Both the position numbers and the translations under genes were made by a program. Source: Lysobacterales bacterium (GTDB taxonomy: Bacteria > Pseudomonadota > Gammaproteobacteria > Xanthomonadales > Xanthomonadaceae). Taken from it: a DNA stretch of 64,000 nt. Shown in pieces: positions 53,163 to 63,276 of the stretch (its first letter is position 1; the number at the start of each line of letters is the position of its first letter). The DNA is taken from NCBI GenBank assembly GCA_020442465.1, contig JAGRJY010000160.1:124001-188000 (forward strand). The letters are read 5' to 3'. The notes below the pieces were generated by a model that ran no database searches, was not told the origin of the DNA, and was given only the letters and a program-made list of their open reading frames with translations.

Positions 53163-54020
53163 ATGAGCAAGCGATCCATTCGGCGCATGGGATGGCGACT
53201 GGCGGTGCTGTTCGCCGTCGGCCTTTCTGCCTGTTCCAGCGTAGGGACGCGGCTGGGTGACGATCTGGCCTCGGGCATCGCCAACCACGACGATCCGCGT
53301 ACCGTGGCCGAAGCCTTGCCGGCCTATCTGGTGCTGCTCGACGGCTTGCTCAGCTCGCGGCCCGACAATGCGTCCATGCTGCGCGCGGCGGCCGATCTGT
53401 ACGGCCTGTATGCAGGCAGCTTTGCGGTCGAACCGGAGCGGTCGCGTCAGCTGAGCGACCGGGCATGGCGCTATGCCCGCGCTGCCGCCTGCGCCACGCA
53501 GCGCGATTGGTGCACCGCGCTGGACGGCCCGGTCGATGCATTCGTCGAGGTGATCGCCGGCGCCGATCAGGACGAAGTGCCTCAGCTGTTCAATCTGGCC
53601 GCTGCCTGGACCACCTACATCCGCGCGCATGGCGACGACTTTCGGGCCATCGCGGCGCTGCCCAAGGCGCAGGCGTTGATCGTGCGCGTCACCGAGCTCG
53701 ACCCGGACTACCGCGACGGCATGCCATTCGTCTATCTGGGCGTGCTGCACTCGCTGCGTCCGGCGGCGCTGGGTGGACGGCCGGATCTGGGGCTCGAAGC
53801 CTTCCAGCGCGCCATTGCGGCGTCGAACGGTACCAACCTGATGGCGATGACCCTTCAGGCCGAGTTTCATGCGCGTCTGGTATTCGATCGCGAAGAGCAC
53901 GACGCACTGATCGATCGTGTGCTCGCCTCGGAGGCGCAGGCGCCGGGCATGACCCTGTCGAACGTGCTGGCCAAGCGGCGCGCGCAGGAACTGAAGGACG
54001 AAGCTGATGACTATTTCTGA
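53163..54020 (+). CDS. TatT-type TRAP-associated TPR lipoprotein
   Basis: Lipoprotein of 285 residues with lipobox LSAC (Cys24). The body is all helical with degenerate TPR units (ALPAYLVLLDGLLSSRPDNASML, AWRYARAAACATQRDWCTAL). This matches the TatT component family (Treponema Tp0956), which forms a periplasmic complex with a TRAP solute-binding protein. It is directly upstream of dctP-, dctQ- and dctM-type genes and overlaps dctP by 14 bp, which makes the assignment strong. The ligand of such systems is not settled; hydrophobic molecules have been proposed. Confidence 0.9.
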   Translation: MSKRSIRRMGWRLAVLFAVGLSACSSVGTRLGDDLASGIANHDDPRTVAEALPAYLVLLDGLLSSRPDNASMLRAAADLYGLYAGSFAVEPERSRQLSDRAWRYARAAACATQRDWCTALDGPVDAFVEVIAGADQDEVPQLFNLAAAWTTYIRAHGDDFRAIAALPKAQALIVRVTELDPDYRDGMPFVYLGVLHSLRPAALGGRPDLGLEAFQRAIAASNGTNLMAMTLQAEFHARLVFDREEHDALIDRVLASEAQAPGMTLSNVLAKRRAQELKDEADDYF

Positions 54021-55038
54021 GCGGCCCCGGCGATTCGGACCGCAGCTGCTGGCAGCAATGTTGTGGCTGGCGGTCGCTGCCGCAGGGCCGGCCTGTGCGC
54101 AGACGATCAAGGTGGCCACCTTGGCACCCGAGGGGTCGGGATGGATGACCCAGATGCGTGCCGCAGCCAAGGCCTCGGAGGAGCGCACCGAGGGCCGGGT
54201 GACGTTCAAGTTCTATCCCGGCGGCGTGATGGGCAACGATGCCATCGTGCTGCGCAAGATTCGCCTGGGGCAGCTGCAAGGCAGCGCGTTCACCGGTTCC
54301 GAGGCAAGCACGATCTATCCCAGCGCCCAGCTGTATAGCCTGCCGTTTCTGTTTCGCGAGCGCGGCGAGGTCGATGCCGTGCGCGCGGCCTTCGACGACA
54401 AGCTTCGCGCCGGCTTCGAAGCCAAGGGTTTTCAGGTGCTGTCGATCAGCGGCGTCGGCTTCGCACTGATGATGTCCAAGTCGGATATCGCCCAGCGTGC
54501 AGCCCTGCAGCAGCGCAAGGTGTGGGTGCCGAACAACGACCTGATCGCCGAGCGCACGTTTCGCGGCGGTGGCATCACGCCGATTCCGCTGCCGTTGGCC
54601 GATGTGTTCACTGCCTTGCAGACCGGGCTGATCGATACCGTGGCCAATACGCCGGCCGGGGCCGTGGCACTGCAGTGGCACGGTTCGCTGCGTCAGGTGC
54701 TGGACCTGCCGCTCAGCTACGTGATCGGCTACGTACTCGTGGATCGACGCAGCTGGTCCAAGCTCTCGCCAGCGGATCAGGCGGCCGTGCTCGCAGCATT
54801 CGCGTCGAGCAGCGAGCTGATCGATCGGGGCAACCGCGAATCCGACCAGCAGGCACTCGAGGCCATGCTCTCGATGGGTACCAAGCTGGTCAAGCCCGAT
54901 GCCCAGGAAGTGACGGCGTGGGAAGGCGTGGGAAGAGACATCGTCGACACCCTGGTCGCGGAGGATCGGCTCGATGCGTCGCTGGTGTCGGGCGTGCGCT
55001 CGCTGCTCGCCGAGCGACGCACGCGCTCCGATCACTGA
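54007..55038 (+). CDS. TRAP transporter solute-binding protein (DctP/TatP family)
   Basis: Periplasmic binding protein of 343 residues with a signal peptide ending near residue 31 (ACAQ). The start of the mature part, IKVATLAPEGSGWMTQMR, and RVTFKFYPGGVMGND are typical of the DctP7-type subgroup. YSLPFLFRERGEVDAVR and the DTVANTPAG stretch lie in the ligand-cleft region. The usual conserved cleft arginine for carboxylate binding is not evident to me at this alignment level. It works with the TatT lipoprotein and the membrane QM subunits downstream. Confidence 0.92.
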   Translation: MTISERPRRFGPQLLAAMLWLAVAAAGPACAQTIKVATLAPEGSGWMTQMRAAAKASEERTEGRVTFKFYPGGVMGNDAIVLRKIRLGQLQGSAFTGSEASTIYPSAQLYSLPFLFRERGEVDAVRAAFDDKLRAGFEAKGFQVLSISGVGFALMMSKSDIAQRAALQQRKVWVPNNDLIAERTFRGGGITPIPLPLADVFTALQTGLIDTVANTPAGAVALQWHGSLRQVLDLPLSYVIGYVLVDRRSWSKLSPADQAAVLAAFASSSELIDRGNRESDQQALEAMLSMGTKLVKPDAQEVTAWEGVGRDIVDTLVAEDRLDASLVSGVRSLLAERRTRSDH

Positions 55039-55041
55039 TCG

Positions 55042-55584
55042 ATGGCAACTTCGACCGGCAGCAGTCGACTGCGCCGCGCGCATCGGCTGCTGACGCGCGT
55101 TGAAGACGGGCTGCTCGCCACGCTTCTGCTCAGCCTGACCCTGATTGCCGGTGCCCAGGTCGTGCGCCGCAATCTGTTCAACGAAGCCTGGATCCATGCG
55201 GATACGTTTGGGCGGGCGTTGGTGCTGTGGATTGCGATGCTCGGCGCCTGGTCGGCGGTGCGTTCGGGCCAGCACGTCGCCATCGATTTTCTCAGCCGCA
55301 CCGTAGGCCCCGGCTGGCAGCGCGCCATGCGCGGCGTGACGGCCCTGTTCGCGGCCATATTCTGTGCCGGCATGGCATGGCTGAGCTATACCCTGATCGT
55401 GCTCGATGTCGAATCCGCCATGGAGTGGATTCCGGGCGTTTCCGTGGCCTGGCCGTTCGGTATCGTGCCGGTGGGATTCGCGCTCATGGCGTTCCGTTTC
55501 CTGTTCAGCGTGGCGGTGCCGCCGCCCCTGCCGGGGCAATCGTCCACGGCTCGTGCCGCCTCCGATGGCAGCGGAGCGGACTGA
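55042..55584 (+). CDS. TRAP transporter small permease (DctQ)
   Basis: Inner-membrane protein of 180 residues with four TM helices, at about residues 24-42, 58-75, 99-118 and 138-160. The motif DTFGRALVLWIAMLGAW and the GQHVAIDFL stretch are DctQ hallmarks. It lies 3 bp after dctP. It couples with DctM to form the sodium-driven transporter. Confidence 0.93.
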   Translation: MATSTGSSRLRRAHRLLTRVEDGLLATLLLSLTLIAGAQVVRRNLFNEAWIHADTFGRALVLWIAMLGAWSAVRSGQHVAIDFLSRTVGPGWQRAMRGVTALFAAIFCAGMAWLSYTLIVLDVESAMEWIPGVSVAWPFGIVPVGFALMAFRFLFSVAVPPPLPGQSSTARAASDGSGAD

Positions 55585-55589
55585 ACAGC

Positions 55590-56855
55590 ATGTTCGTCTG
55601 GCTGCTTGTCGTGATGGCCGTGCTGGGGGCGCCGCTGTTCGTGCTGCTTGGTGGCGCGGCCATGCTCGGCTTCCACGCGATCGACTATGACCCGGCGATC
55701 GTCGCGGCCGAGTTCCAGCGGATCGGGCAGATGCCCGGCCTGGAGGCCATCCCGCTGTTCGCGTTGGCGGGCTACCTGCTCGGCGCCGGGCAGGGACCGA
55801 AGCGGCTGGTTGAGGTGTCCGAGGCGTGGCTGGGCTGGCTGCCGGGTGGATTGGCCGTGGTGGCGGTGGTCAGCTGTGCGCTGTTTACCGCCTTCACCGG
55901 CGCCTCCGGCGTCACCATCGTTGCGCTGGGTGGCCTGCTGTATCCGGCCATGCTCAGCGCAGGCTATCCGCGGCCGTTCGTACTCGGCCTGCTCACCGCC
56001 GCGGGCAGCCTCGGGCTGTTGTTTGCGCCTTCGCTGCCGTTGATCCTGTACGGCTTCGTCGCCGCACAGATGGGCAGCCAGCCGCCGGTGGCGGTGGCCG
56101 ACCTGTTCTGGGCCGGACTGTTGCCGGGCACGCTGATGGTCGTTGTGCTCGCGGCGTTGTGCATGCGCCAGGGCTGGAAGCTGCCCCGCGGCGAGCAGTT
56201 CTCGCTGGCGCGCGGACTGGCAGCCATTCGTGGCGCCGCCTGGGAGCTGCCGCTGCCTGTGCTGGTCCTGGGCGCCATCTTCTCCGGCTGGCTTGCCGTG
56301 TCCGAGGCCGCAGCGATGACGGCGTGCTACGTGCTGGCGGTGACCTGCGTGATCCGTCGCGAGTTGAGCTGGCGCCAGTTCATCGATGCGGCGTCCGACG
56401 CCGCGCGCATGGTCGGTGTGTTGCTGATCGTGCTGGGCATGGCGCTGGCGCTGTCGAACTTCATGATTGATCAGGAAGTGCCGGCACGGCTGTTCGACTG
56501 GGTCAGCCGGCACGTCGACAAGCCCTGGCTGTTCCTGCTCTGTCTCAACGTGTTCCTGCTGCTGGTCGGCATGCTGCTGGATATCTTTTCGGCCATCGTG
56601 ATCCTGGTGCCGATCCTGCTGCCGCTGGCGCAAGGATTCGGCATTCACCCGGTGCACCTCGGCATCGTCATGCTCGCCAACCTGCAGCTCGGCTACTTCA
56701 CTCCACCGGTCGGCATGAACCTGTTCATTGCCAGCTTCCGCTTTGGCGAGCCCGTGCTCTCGCTGGTACGCCACAGTTGGCCATTCCTGCTCGCCTTGCT
56801 CGCCTGCTTGCTGGCGATCACCTGGCTGCCCTGGCTGAGCCTCGCGCCGTTGTAG
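55590..56855 (+). CDS. TRAP transporter large permease (DctM)
   Basis: Polytopic protein of 421 residues with about 12 TM helices. Family strings are IPLFALAGYLLG, FTAFTGASGVTIVALGGLLYP, and the C-terminal GIHPVHLGIVMLANLQLGYFTPPVGMNLF. It is the substrate-translocating subunit. ATG 55590 is 5 bp after dctQ. The operon ends here, converging on the sulfatase gene. Confidence 0.95.
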   Translation: MFVWLLVVMAVLGAPLFVLLGGAAMLGFHAIDYDPAIVAAEFQRIGQMPGLEAIPLFALAGYLLGAGQGPKRLVEVSEAWLGWLPGGLAVVAVVSCALFTAFTGASGVTIVALGGLLYPAMLSAGYPRPFVLGLLTAAGSLGLLFAPSLPLILYGFVAAQMGSQPPVAVADLFWAGLLPGTLMVVVLAALCMRQGWKLPRGEQFSLARGLAAIRGAAWELPLPVLVLGAIFSGWLAVSEAAAMTACYVLAVTCVIRRELSWRQFIDAASDAARMVGVLLIVLGMALALSNFMIDQEVPARLFDWVSRHVDKPWLFLLCLNVFLLLVGMLLDIFSAIVILVPILLPLAQGFGIHPVHLGIVMLANLQLGYFTPPVGMNLFIASFRFGEPVLSLVRHSWPFLLALLACLLAITWLPWLSLAPL

Positions 56856-56867
56856 CGGGGCACGGAT

Positions 56868-58712
56868 TCAATCCTGCGGATCGGCGGCGCGCTCGCGGTC
56901 GTAGCCGAGCAGCCCCCACAGGTATTCGAGGCGGTTTGCCCGAACCGGGCCGCGATCGATGCGATCGAGGCTCCAGGCAGCAAGCAGCTCGTCTGCATAC
57001 GGGGGAGGCACATCCTCCCAGCGCGTGTCGTCGCCATCCAGCACCAGCCTGCCTTGGCCGCGGGCGCTGAAAACCTGAACCTGCTCACGATTCAGCCCGC
57101 TTGCGTGCGCGGTCACTTCCGCCGGCTGCGGCGGCTGCGCAAACAGCAGGCCCTGGGTCGGACTGATGCAGACCTCGGAATCGGCCAGCTGAAGTATCGA
57201 GGGCAGCAGGTCGGTGTGCTGGAAGCGACCCTCGATCGGCGCCGCGGGCGAACCCTCGGGGCCGATGATCACCATCGGCACGCGCGCGAAGGCGGTATCG
57301 CCGAAACGCGCACGTTCGCCCGGCTTGAGCGGCGTCATGCTGCGGTGGTCACCGCTGACGATCAGCATGCCGTGGCGGAAGAAGCCGCGTTCGGCCAAGG
57401 TGTCGTGAAACTGCTTGATCAGTGCGTCGACGTGACGAAAAGCACGCTCCTCGTCGAGCGTGCCGGTGCCCGGCACCACGAAGGGCGGGTGCGTGTGCAC
57501 GGTGAGGATGCCGGCAAAGAACGGGCGCGAATCCTGCCGGGCCGCGTGCCAGTCGAGCACCCGCCGGAGCAGGGCAGCATCCTCCGGCGCACCGAACTGG
57601 CCGCGCGGCAAGTCGCCGTACACGGGTGATTCGCCGCCCTCGGCGTAGTCGAATCCCAGCGCCGAAGACCATCGGTCCTTGCCGAGAAAGCCGAGCTCAC
57701 CGCCGGTGAAGAACAGCGTTTCGTAGCCGAGGCCGCGCATGCGTGCGTAGTAGTCGTCGGCTGCGTTCTCGAATCCGACGAACGCGTCGATGCTCGACAT
57801 ACGGTTGATGGCCGGAATGGGCACCCGCCCGTTGAACACGGAGATCAGTCCGCCGTCGGAATGGAAGCCGTTGGCGATGAAGGCGGGCACATAGCGATTC
57901 GCCCGGGCCAGCTCGTCGAGCTGCGGCGTGGCGTCCATGATGCCGGCGTGCAGATGGCTGTGATACGCAGACAGCGATTCGACCAGCAGAACGATCACGT
58001 CGGGCCGCTGCTGCTGCCCCTGAAGGCATGTCGAGGGCAGCGCCGGCGCGTTGCGCCAGGCGGCCACCTGGTCGGCGGAGTAGGGGCGATCCAGCGGTGC
58101 AGGGCGATTCACCTCGAGCACGTTCTGCCACGACTCGCCCAGCACGTAGTCGGGCTCGGGCACGGCGAAGCCCAGCAGCGGCAAAGCCAGCGCCGGCGCG
58201 AGCGCGGAGGCGAGCATCCGGTTCGAGGGACGACCGCCAACCAGGCAGGCCAGCAGCGCAGCGACGGGCGCCAGGACGGCGAGCAGCAGCAAGGCTGCAT
58301 CCGGCCACTGTCCGAGCAGATCGGCAGCGACGGTCCACGAATGCTTCGACTCGCCGGCAAAGCGCAGCACTTCCTGCAGGTACATGCGCTGATAGAGCAG
58401 GCGAAACACCACGGTGTCGATGGCCATCGCCGCAAGCAGAAGGACGGTCGGCAGGGCGATGAGTGCACGTCCGGCACGGGACCGCGGCAGCCTGCTGGCG
58501 AGCAGGAGCAAAGCCACGAGGCTGATGGGAGCCAGATCGTGGGCCAGTGAGGCCATGTGCAGGCAGCCGCTGCAGGCGGAGTACTCGGCGTACGAGCGCT
58601 CGACGAGCAGGGCGCGCCATCCCGCCAGGCCAGCGGCGCAGAGCAGGGTCAGGGCGCCGAGGGCGAACCAGAGGCGGGCGGGCCGATTGCCCGTCCGGGT
58701 GCTTGGGGACAT
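56868..58712 (-). CDS. LTA synthase-like membrane sulfatase-fold protein
   Basis: Protein of 614 residues with about five N-terminal TM helices (to about residue 215) and a periplasmic alkaline-phosphatase/sulfatase domain. The nucleophile region is VIVLLVESLSAYHS, and metal-binding strings are LIVSGDHRSM and VHTHPPF. The fold resembles lipoteichoic acid synthases and MdoB/phosphoethanolamine-type transferases. In a Gram-negative the product is more likely a phosphoglycerol or phosphoethanolamine decoration of glycan or lipid; this is inference. The start is uncertain: ATG 58712 lacks a clear ribosome site, and the open frame continues left into the antisense of guaB. Confidence 0.82.
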   Translation of the reverse strand: MSPSTRTGNRPARLWFALGALTLLCAAGLAGWRALLVERSYAEYSACSGCLHMASLAHDLAPISLVALLLLASRLPRSRAGRALIALPTVLLLAAMAIDTVVFRLLYQRMYLQEVLRFAGESKHSWTVAADLLGQWPDAALLLLAVLAPVAALLACLVGGRPSNRMLASALAPALALPLLGFAVPEPDYVLGESWQNVLEVNRPAPLDRPYSADQVAAWRNAPALPSTCLQGQQQRPDVIVLLVESLSAYHSHLHAGIMDATPQLDELARANRYVPAFIANGFHSDGGLISVFNGRVPIPAINRMSSIDAFVGFENAADDYYARMRGLGYETLFFTGGELGFLGKDRWSSALGFDYAEGGESPVYGDLPRGQFGAPEDAALLRRVLDWHAARQDSRPFFAGILTVHTHPPFVVPGTGTLDEERAFRHVDALIKQFHDTLAERGFFRHGMLIVSGDHRSMTPLKPGERARFGDTAFARVPMVIIGPEGSPAAPIEGRFQHTDLLPSILQLADSEVCISPTQGLLFAQPPQPAEVTAHASGLNREQVQVFSARGQGRLVLDGDDTRWEDVPPPYADELLAAWSLDRIDRGPVRANRLEYLWGLLGYDRERAADPQD

Positions 58713-58764
58713 GCCGGTGCTGGCGGAGCAGTAAGGCCAGCAGGTATCATTGCGTGTTTCCTGA

Positions 58765-60234
<1,470 letters not shown>

Positions 60235-60346
60235 TTGAGGCCGGGACTCGCGACCCGGTTCTCGCTGCAGCATGCTTCGCCAGTGGATTTCCTCCGCAGG
60301 TGCGGGCCGTCGCGTGAATCAAGGCCACCGCCACGGATGACGGAAC

Positions 60347-60389
60347 CGAGTCCGGAGTCCCGAATCAAAAGCCACCAGTCCCGAGTCCC
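60347..60389 (+). repeat. Degenerate heptad repeats just upstream of guaA
   Basis: Imperfect copies of CCGAGTC/CCGAATC (CCGAGTC, CGGAGTC, CCGAATC, then CAGTCCCGAGTCCCG) abut the guaA start codon region. Similar gagtccc-type intergenic repeats are, from memory, frequent in Xanthomonadales genomes. They displace any normal ribosome site for guaA. Confidence 0.5.
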
Positions 60390-60391
60390 GC

Positions 60392-61960
60392 ATGCACGAT
60401 ATCCACAGCGACAGAATCCTGATTCTCGACTTCGGGTCGCAGTACACCCAGCTGATCGCCCGGCGTATCCGTGAGATCGGCGTCTACTGCGAGATCTGGG
60501 CCTGGGACCATGATCCCGAGGCGATTCCCGGGTTCGGTGCCAACGGGGTGATTCTCAGCGGCGGTCCGGAGTCCACCACGCTGGCCGATGCGCCGCGCAT
60601 TCCGCAGCAGGTGTTCGATCTGGGTGTACCCCTGCTGGGCATCTGCTACGGCATGCAGAGCATGGCTGCACAGCTCGGAGGCATCACGGTACTGGGCGAT
60701 GAGCGCGAGTTCGGCTATGCCGAAGTCGAGGTCGAGGCACCCTGCGCCCTGCTCGACGGCATCCACGACCAGGCGGGTCAACCGGCGAAACTCGATGTGT
60801 GGATGAGCCACGGCGACCGTGTCGAGGAGGTGCCGCCGGGATTCAGCATCACCGCCTGCACCGGCAGTGTGCCGATCGTCGCCATGGCCGACGACGCGCG
60901 ACGCTGGTACGGGGTGCAGTTTCATCCCGAGGTCACCCACACCAAGCAAGGCGAAGCGATCCTGCGTCGCTTCGTGGTCGATCTGTGCGGCTGCGCCACC
61001 CTGTGGGACGCGGCACACATCATCGAGGACCAGATCGCCCGCGTGCGCGAACAGGTCGGCGACGACGAAGTGCTGCTGGGTCTCTCCGGCGGCGTCGATT
61101 CCTCGGTCGTCGCAGCCCTGCTGCATCGCGCGATCGGCGAACAGCTGACCTGCGTGTTCGTCGATACCGGCCTGCTGCGCTGGCGCGAAGGCGACCAGGT
61201 GATGGAAATGTTCGCCCGCCACATGGGCGTCAAGGTCATACGCGTGAATGCCGCCGAGCGCTATTTCGAGGCGCTGCGCGGTGTGTCCGACCCCGAAGCC
61301 AAGCGCAAGATCATCGGCCGCCTGTTCGTCGAGATTTTCGAGGAGGAGGCGGGCAAGCTGCGCAACGTCAAGTGGCTGGCGCAGGGCACGATCTATCCCG
61401 ACGTCATCGAATCGGCCGGCAGCAAGACCGGCAAGGCGCACGTCATCAAGAGCCACCACAACGTGGGCGGCCTGCCGGCACACATGCGCCTCGGCCTGGT
61501 TGAGCCCTTGCGTGAACTGTTCAAGGACGAGGTCCGGCGCATCGGCGTCGAGCTCGGACTGCCGCACGACATGGTGTACCGCCATCCCTTTCCGGGGCCG
61601 GGCCTGGGCGTGCGCATCCTCGGCGAGGTCAAGCCGGAATTTGCCGACCTGCTGGCGCGCGCAGACGCCATCTTCATCGACGAACTGCGTCGGTACGACC
61701 TGTACGACAAGGTCAGCCAGGCGTTCGCGGTGTTCATGCCGGTCAAGTCGGTCGGCGTGGTCGGTGACGCGCGGGCGTACGAATGGGTCGTGGCGCTGCG
61801 TGCCGTGGAGACCATCGATTTCATGACCGCACACTGGGCGCATCTGCCCTACGACTTTCTCGGCCACGTTTCGACCCGAATCATCAACGAACTGCGCGGC
61901 ATCTCGCGCGTGGTGTACGACATCTCCGGCAAGCCGCCGGCGACCATCGAGTGGGAATGA
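60392..61960 (+). CDS. guaA: GMP synthase (glutamine-hydrolysing)
   Basis: Enzyme of 522 residues converting XMP to GMP. The class I glutamine amidotransferase domain has Cys85 in GICYGMQ and the HPEVTHT histidine-glutamate pair. The ATP-pyrophosphatase domain has the P-loop LSGGVDSSV near residue 231, and the dimerisation domain ends in [11 protein letters not shown]. Distance from guaB is 157 bp with a heptad-repeat leader. The stop overlaps the tadA ATG as ATGA. Confidence 0.98.
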   Translation: MHDIHSDRILILDFGSQYTQLIARRIREIGVYCEIWAWDHDPEAIPGFGANGVILSGGPESTTLADAPRIPQQVFDLGVPLLGICYGMQSMAAQLGGITVLGDEREFGYAEVEVEAPCALLDGIHDQAGQPAKLDVWMSHGDRVEEVPPGFSITACTGSVPIVAMADDARRWYGVQFHPEVTHTKQGEAILRRFVVDLCGCATLWDAAHIIEDQIARVREQVGDDEVLLGLSGGVDSSVVAALLHRAIGEQLTCVFVDTGLLRWREGDQVMEMFARHMGVKVIRVNAAERYFEALRGVSDPEAKRKIIGRLFVEIFEEEAGKLRNVKWLAQGTIYPDVIESAGSKTGKAHVIKSHHNVGGLPAHMRLGLVEPLRELFKDEVRRIGVELGLPHDMVYRHPFPGPGLGVRILGEVKPEFADLLARADAIFIDELRRYDLYDKVSQAFAVFMPVKSVGVVGDARAYEWVVALRAVETIDFMTAHWAHLPYDFLGHVSTRIINELRGISRVVYDISGKPPATIEWE

Positions 61961-62472
61961 GCGGCGAAGCCGATCGCCCCCGCACGGCCGACCACGCGCC
62001 GGAGTCGTGGTCCGAGATCGATTTCAGAAGTATGCAGCTGGCGCTTGAGCAGGCACGCGCCGCCGAACTGATCGGCGAAGTGCCGGTCGGTGCGGTGGTT
62101 GTCGATGCATCGGGCGAGTTGGTGGGCGTGGGGCACAACCGCGTCATCACCGACAGTGATCCCACGGCGCATGCCGAGATCGTGGCGATGCGCCGGGTTG
62201 GCGCACTGCTCGAGAACTACCGCATGCCGGGGTTGCGCGTGTACGTCACGCTCGAGCCCTGTGCGATGTGCGCGATGGCGATGATCCACGCGCGCATTGA
62301 GGAAGTGACCTACGCCACTGCCGATCCCAAGACTGGCGCCTGCGGCTCGGTGTTCGACCTGGTGGACGATCCCCGGCACAATCATCGCGTTCGTCTGCGG
62401 TCCGGCCTGCTTGCCGCCGAAGCCTCGCAGATGCTCAGCGGCTTCTTCCGGGCAAGACGAACGCGGGTCTGA
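61957..62472 (+). CDS. tadA: tRNA-specific adenosine deaminase TadA
   Basis: Zinc deaminase of 171 residues that makes inosine at the wobble position of tRNA-Arg(ACG). Zinc ligands are His72 with catalytic Glu74 (TAHAEI) and Cys102/Cys105 ([10 protein letters not shown]). The [16 protein letters not shown] and [14 protein letters not shown] motifs are typical. It overlaps guaA by 4 bp. The first 20 residues are a non-conserved extension. Confidence 0.96.
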   Translation: MSGEADRPRTADHAPESWSEIDFRSMQLALEQARAAELIGEVPVGAVVVDASGELVGVGHNRVITDSDPTAHAEIVAMRRVGALLENYRMPGLRVYVTLEPCAMCAMAMIHARIEEVTYATADPKTGACGSVFDLVDDPRHNHRVRLRSGLLAAEASQMLSGFFRARRTRV

Positions 62473-62559
62473 GGCCGGTCCGCCGCCGCCATCCCATCGA
62501 ACCATTCAACACGGTCGCTGGCCGAACTTGCCGGCGCCGCGCCTCACCAGGAACCAAGC

Positions 62560-63129
62560 ATGACAGCTGAGAGCGAACGACTGATCTGGATTGATCTGGA
62601 GATGACCGGGCTCGAACCGGACACCGACGACATTCTGGAAATCGCCTGTCTGGTCACCGATGGCGAGCTGAATGTGCTGGCCGAGGGGCCCGAGCTGGCC
62701 ATTCACCACGAAGACACGCGTCTGCAGCAGATGGACGACTGGAACCGCAAGCAGCATGCTTCGTCCGGGCTGTGGCAGCGCGCCGTGGCGTCGTCGATCG
62801 ACATGGCCGAAGCCGAACGGCAGACGCTGGCCTTTCTGCGCGAGTGGGTGCCGGCGGGCACCTCGCCGATGTGCGGCAATTCGGTCAGCCAGGACCGGCG
62901 CTTCCTGCTCAAGTACATGCCTGCCCTGGAAGCGCACTTCCACTATCGGCACCTGGACGTCTCGACGATCAAGATCCTGGCCAAGATGTGGGCGCCGGGC
63001 GTGGCGGCCGGATTGAGCAAGCAATCGGCGCATACGGCACTGTCCGACATCCGCGAGTCGGTCGCCGAGCTGGCGTACTACCGCCAGTTCATGGGCGAGC
63101 TGGCGGGCGTCACCCACGCCCAGCCCTGA
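62560..63129 (+). CDS. orn: Oligoribonuclease
   Basis: DEDDh 3'-5' exonuclease of 189 residues that degrades di- to pentanucleotides, including pGpG from c-di-GMP breakdown. Asp12 and Glu14 (WIDLEMTGL) are the first metal ligands; [12 protein letters not shown] and [15 protein letters not shown] supply the rest. It is essential in many gammaproteobacteria. Its role complements the GGDEF and HD-GYP proteins at the left end of the window. Confidence 0.97.
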   Translation: MTAESERLIWIDLEMTGLEPDTDDILEIACLVTDGELNVLAEGPELAIHHEDTRLQQMDDWNRKQHASSGLWQRAVASSIDMAEAERQTLAFLREWVPAGTSPMCGNSVSQDRRFLLKYMPALEAHFHYRHLDVSTIKILAKMWAPGVAAGLSKQSAHTALSDIRESVAELAYYRQFMGELAGVTHAQP

Positions 63130-63276
63130 ACCGGACGGTCCGGCCAGCGCACGCAACGCCACGTTGGTCCGGGGTCGCATCGACGTACCCCTGGCGATGG
63201 ATTAGTCTGCCAGCGAGGCAGAATTCGGCTCGAAAGGGGGGCGGAAGCATGTCGCGCGGAAGCGGTGCGGCCAGGC

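Noticed and set aside
53689-55539. Open frame of about 616 codons antisense to the TRAP genes
   Set aside because: His/Gln/Arg-rich composition typical of reverse-strand shadow; the sense genes have clear families.
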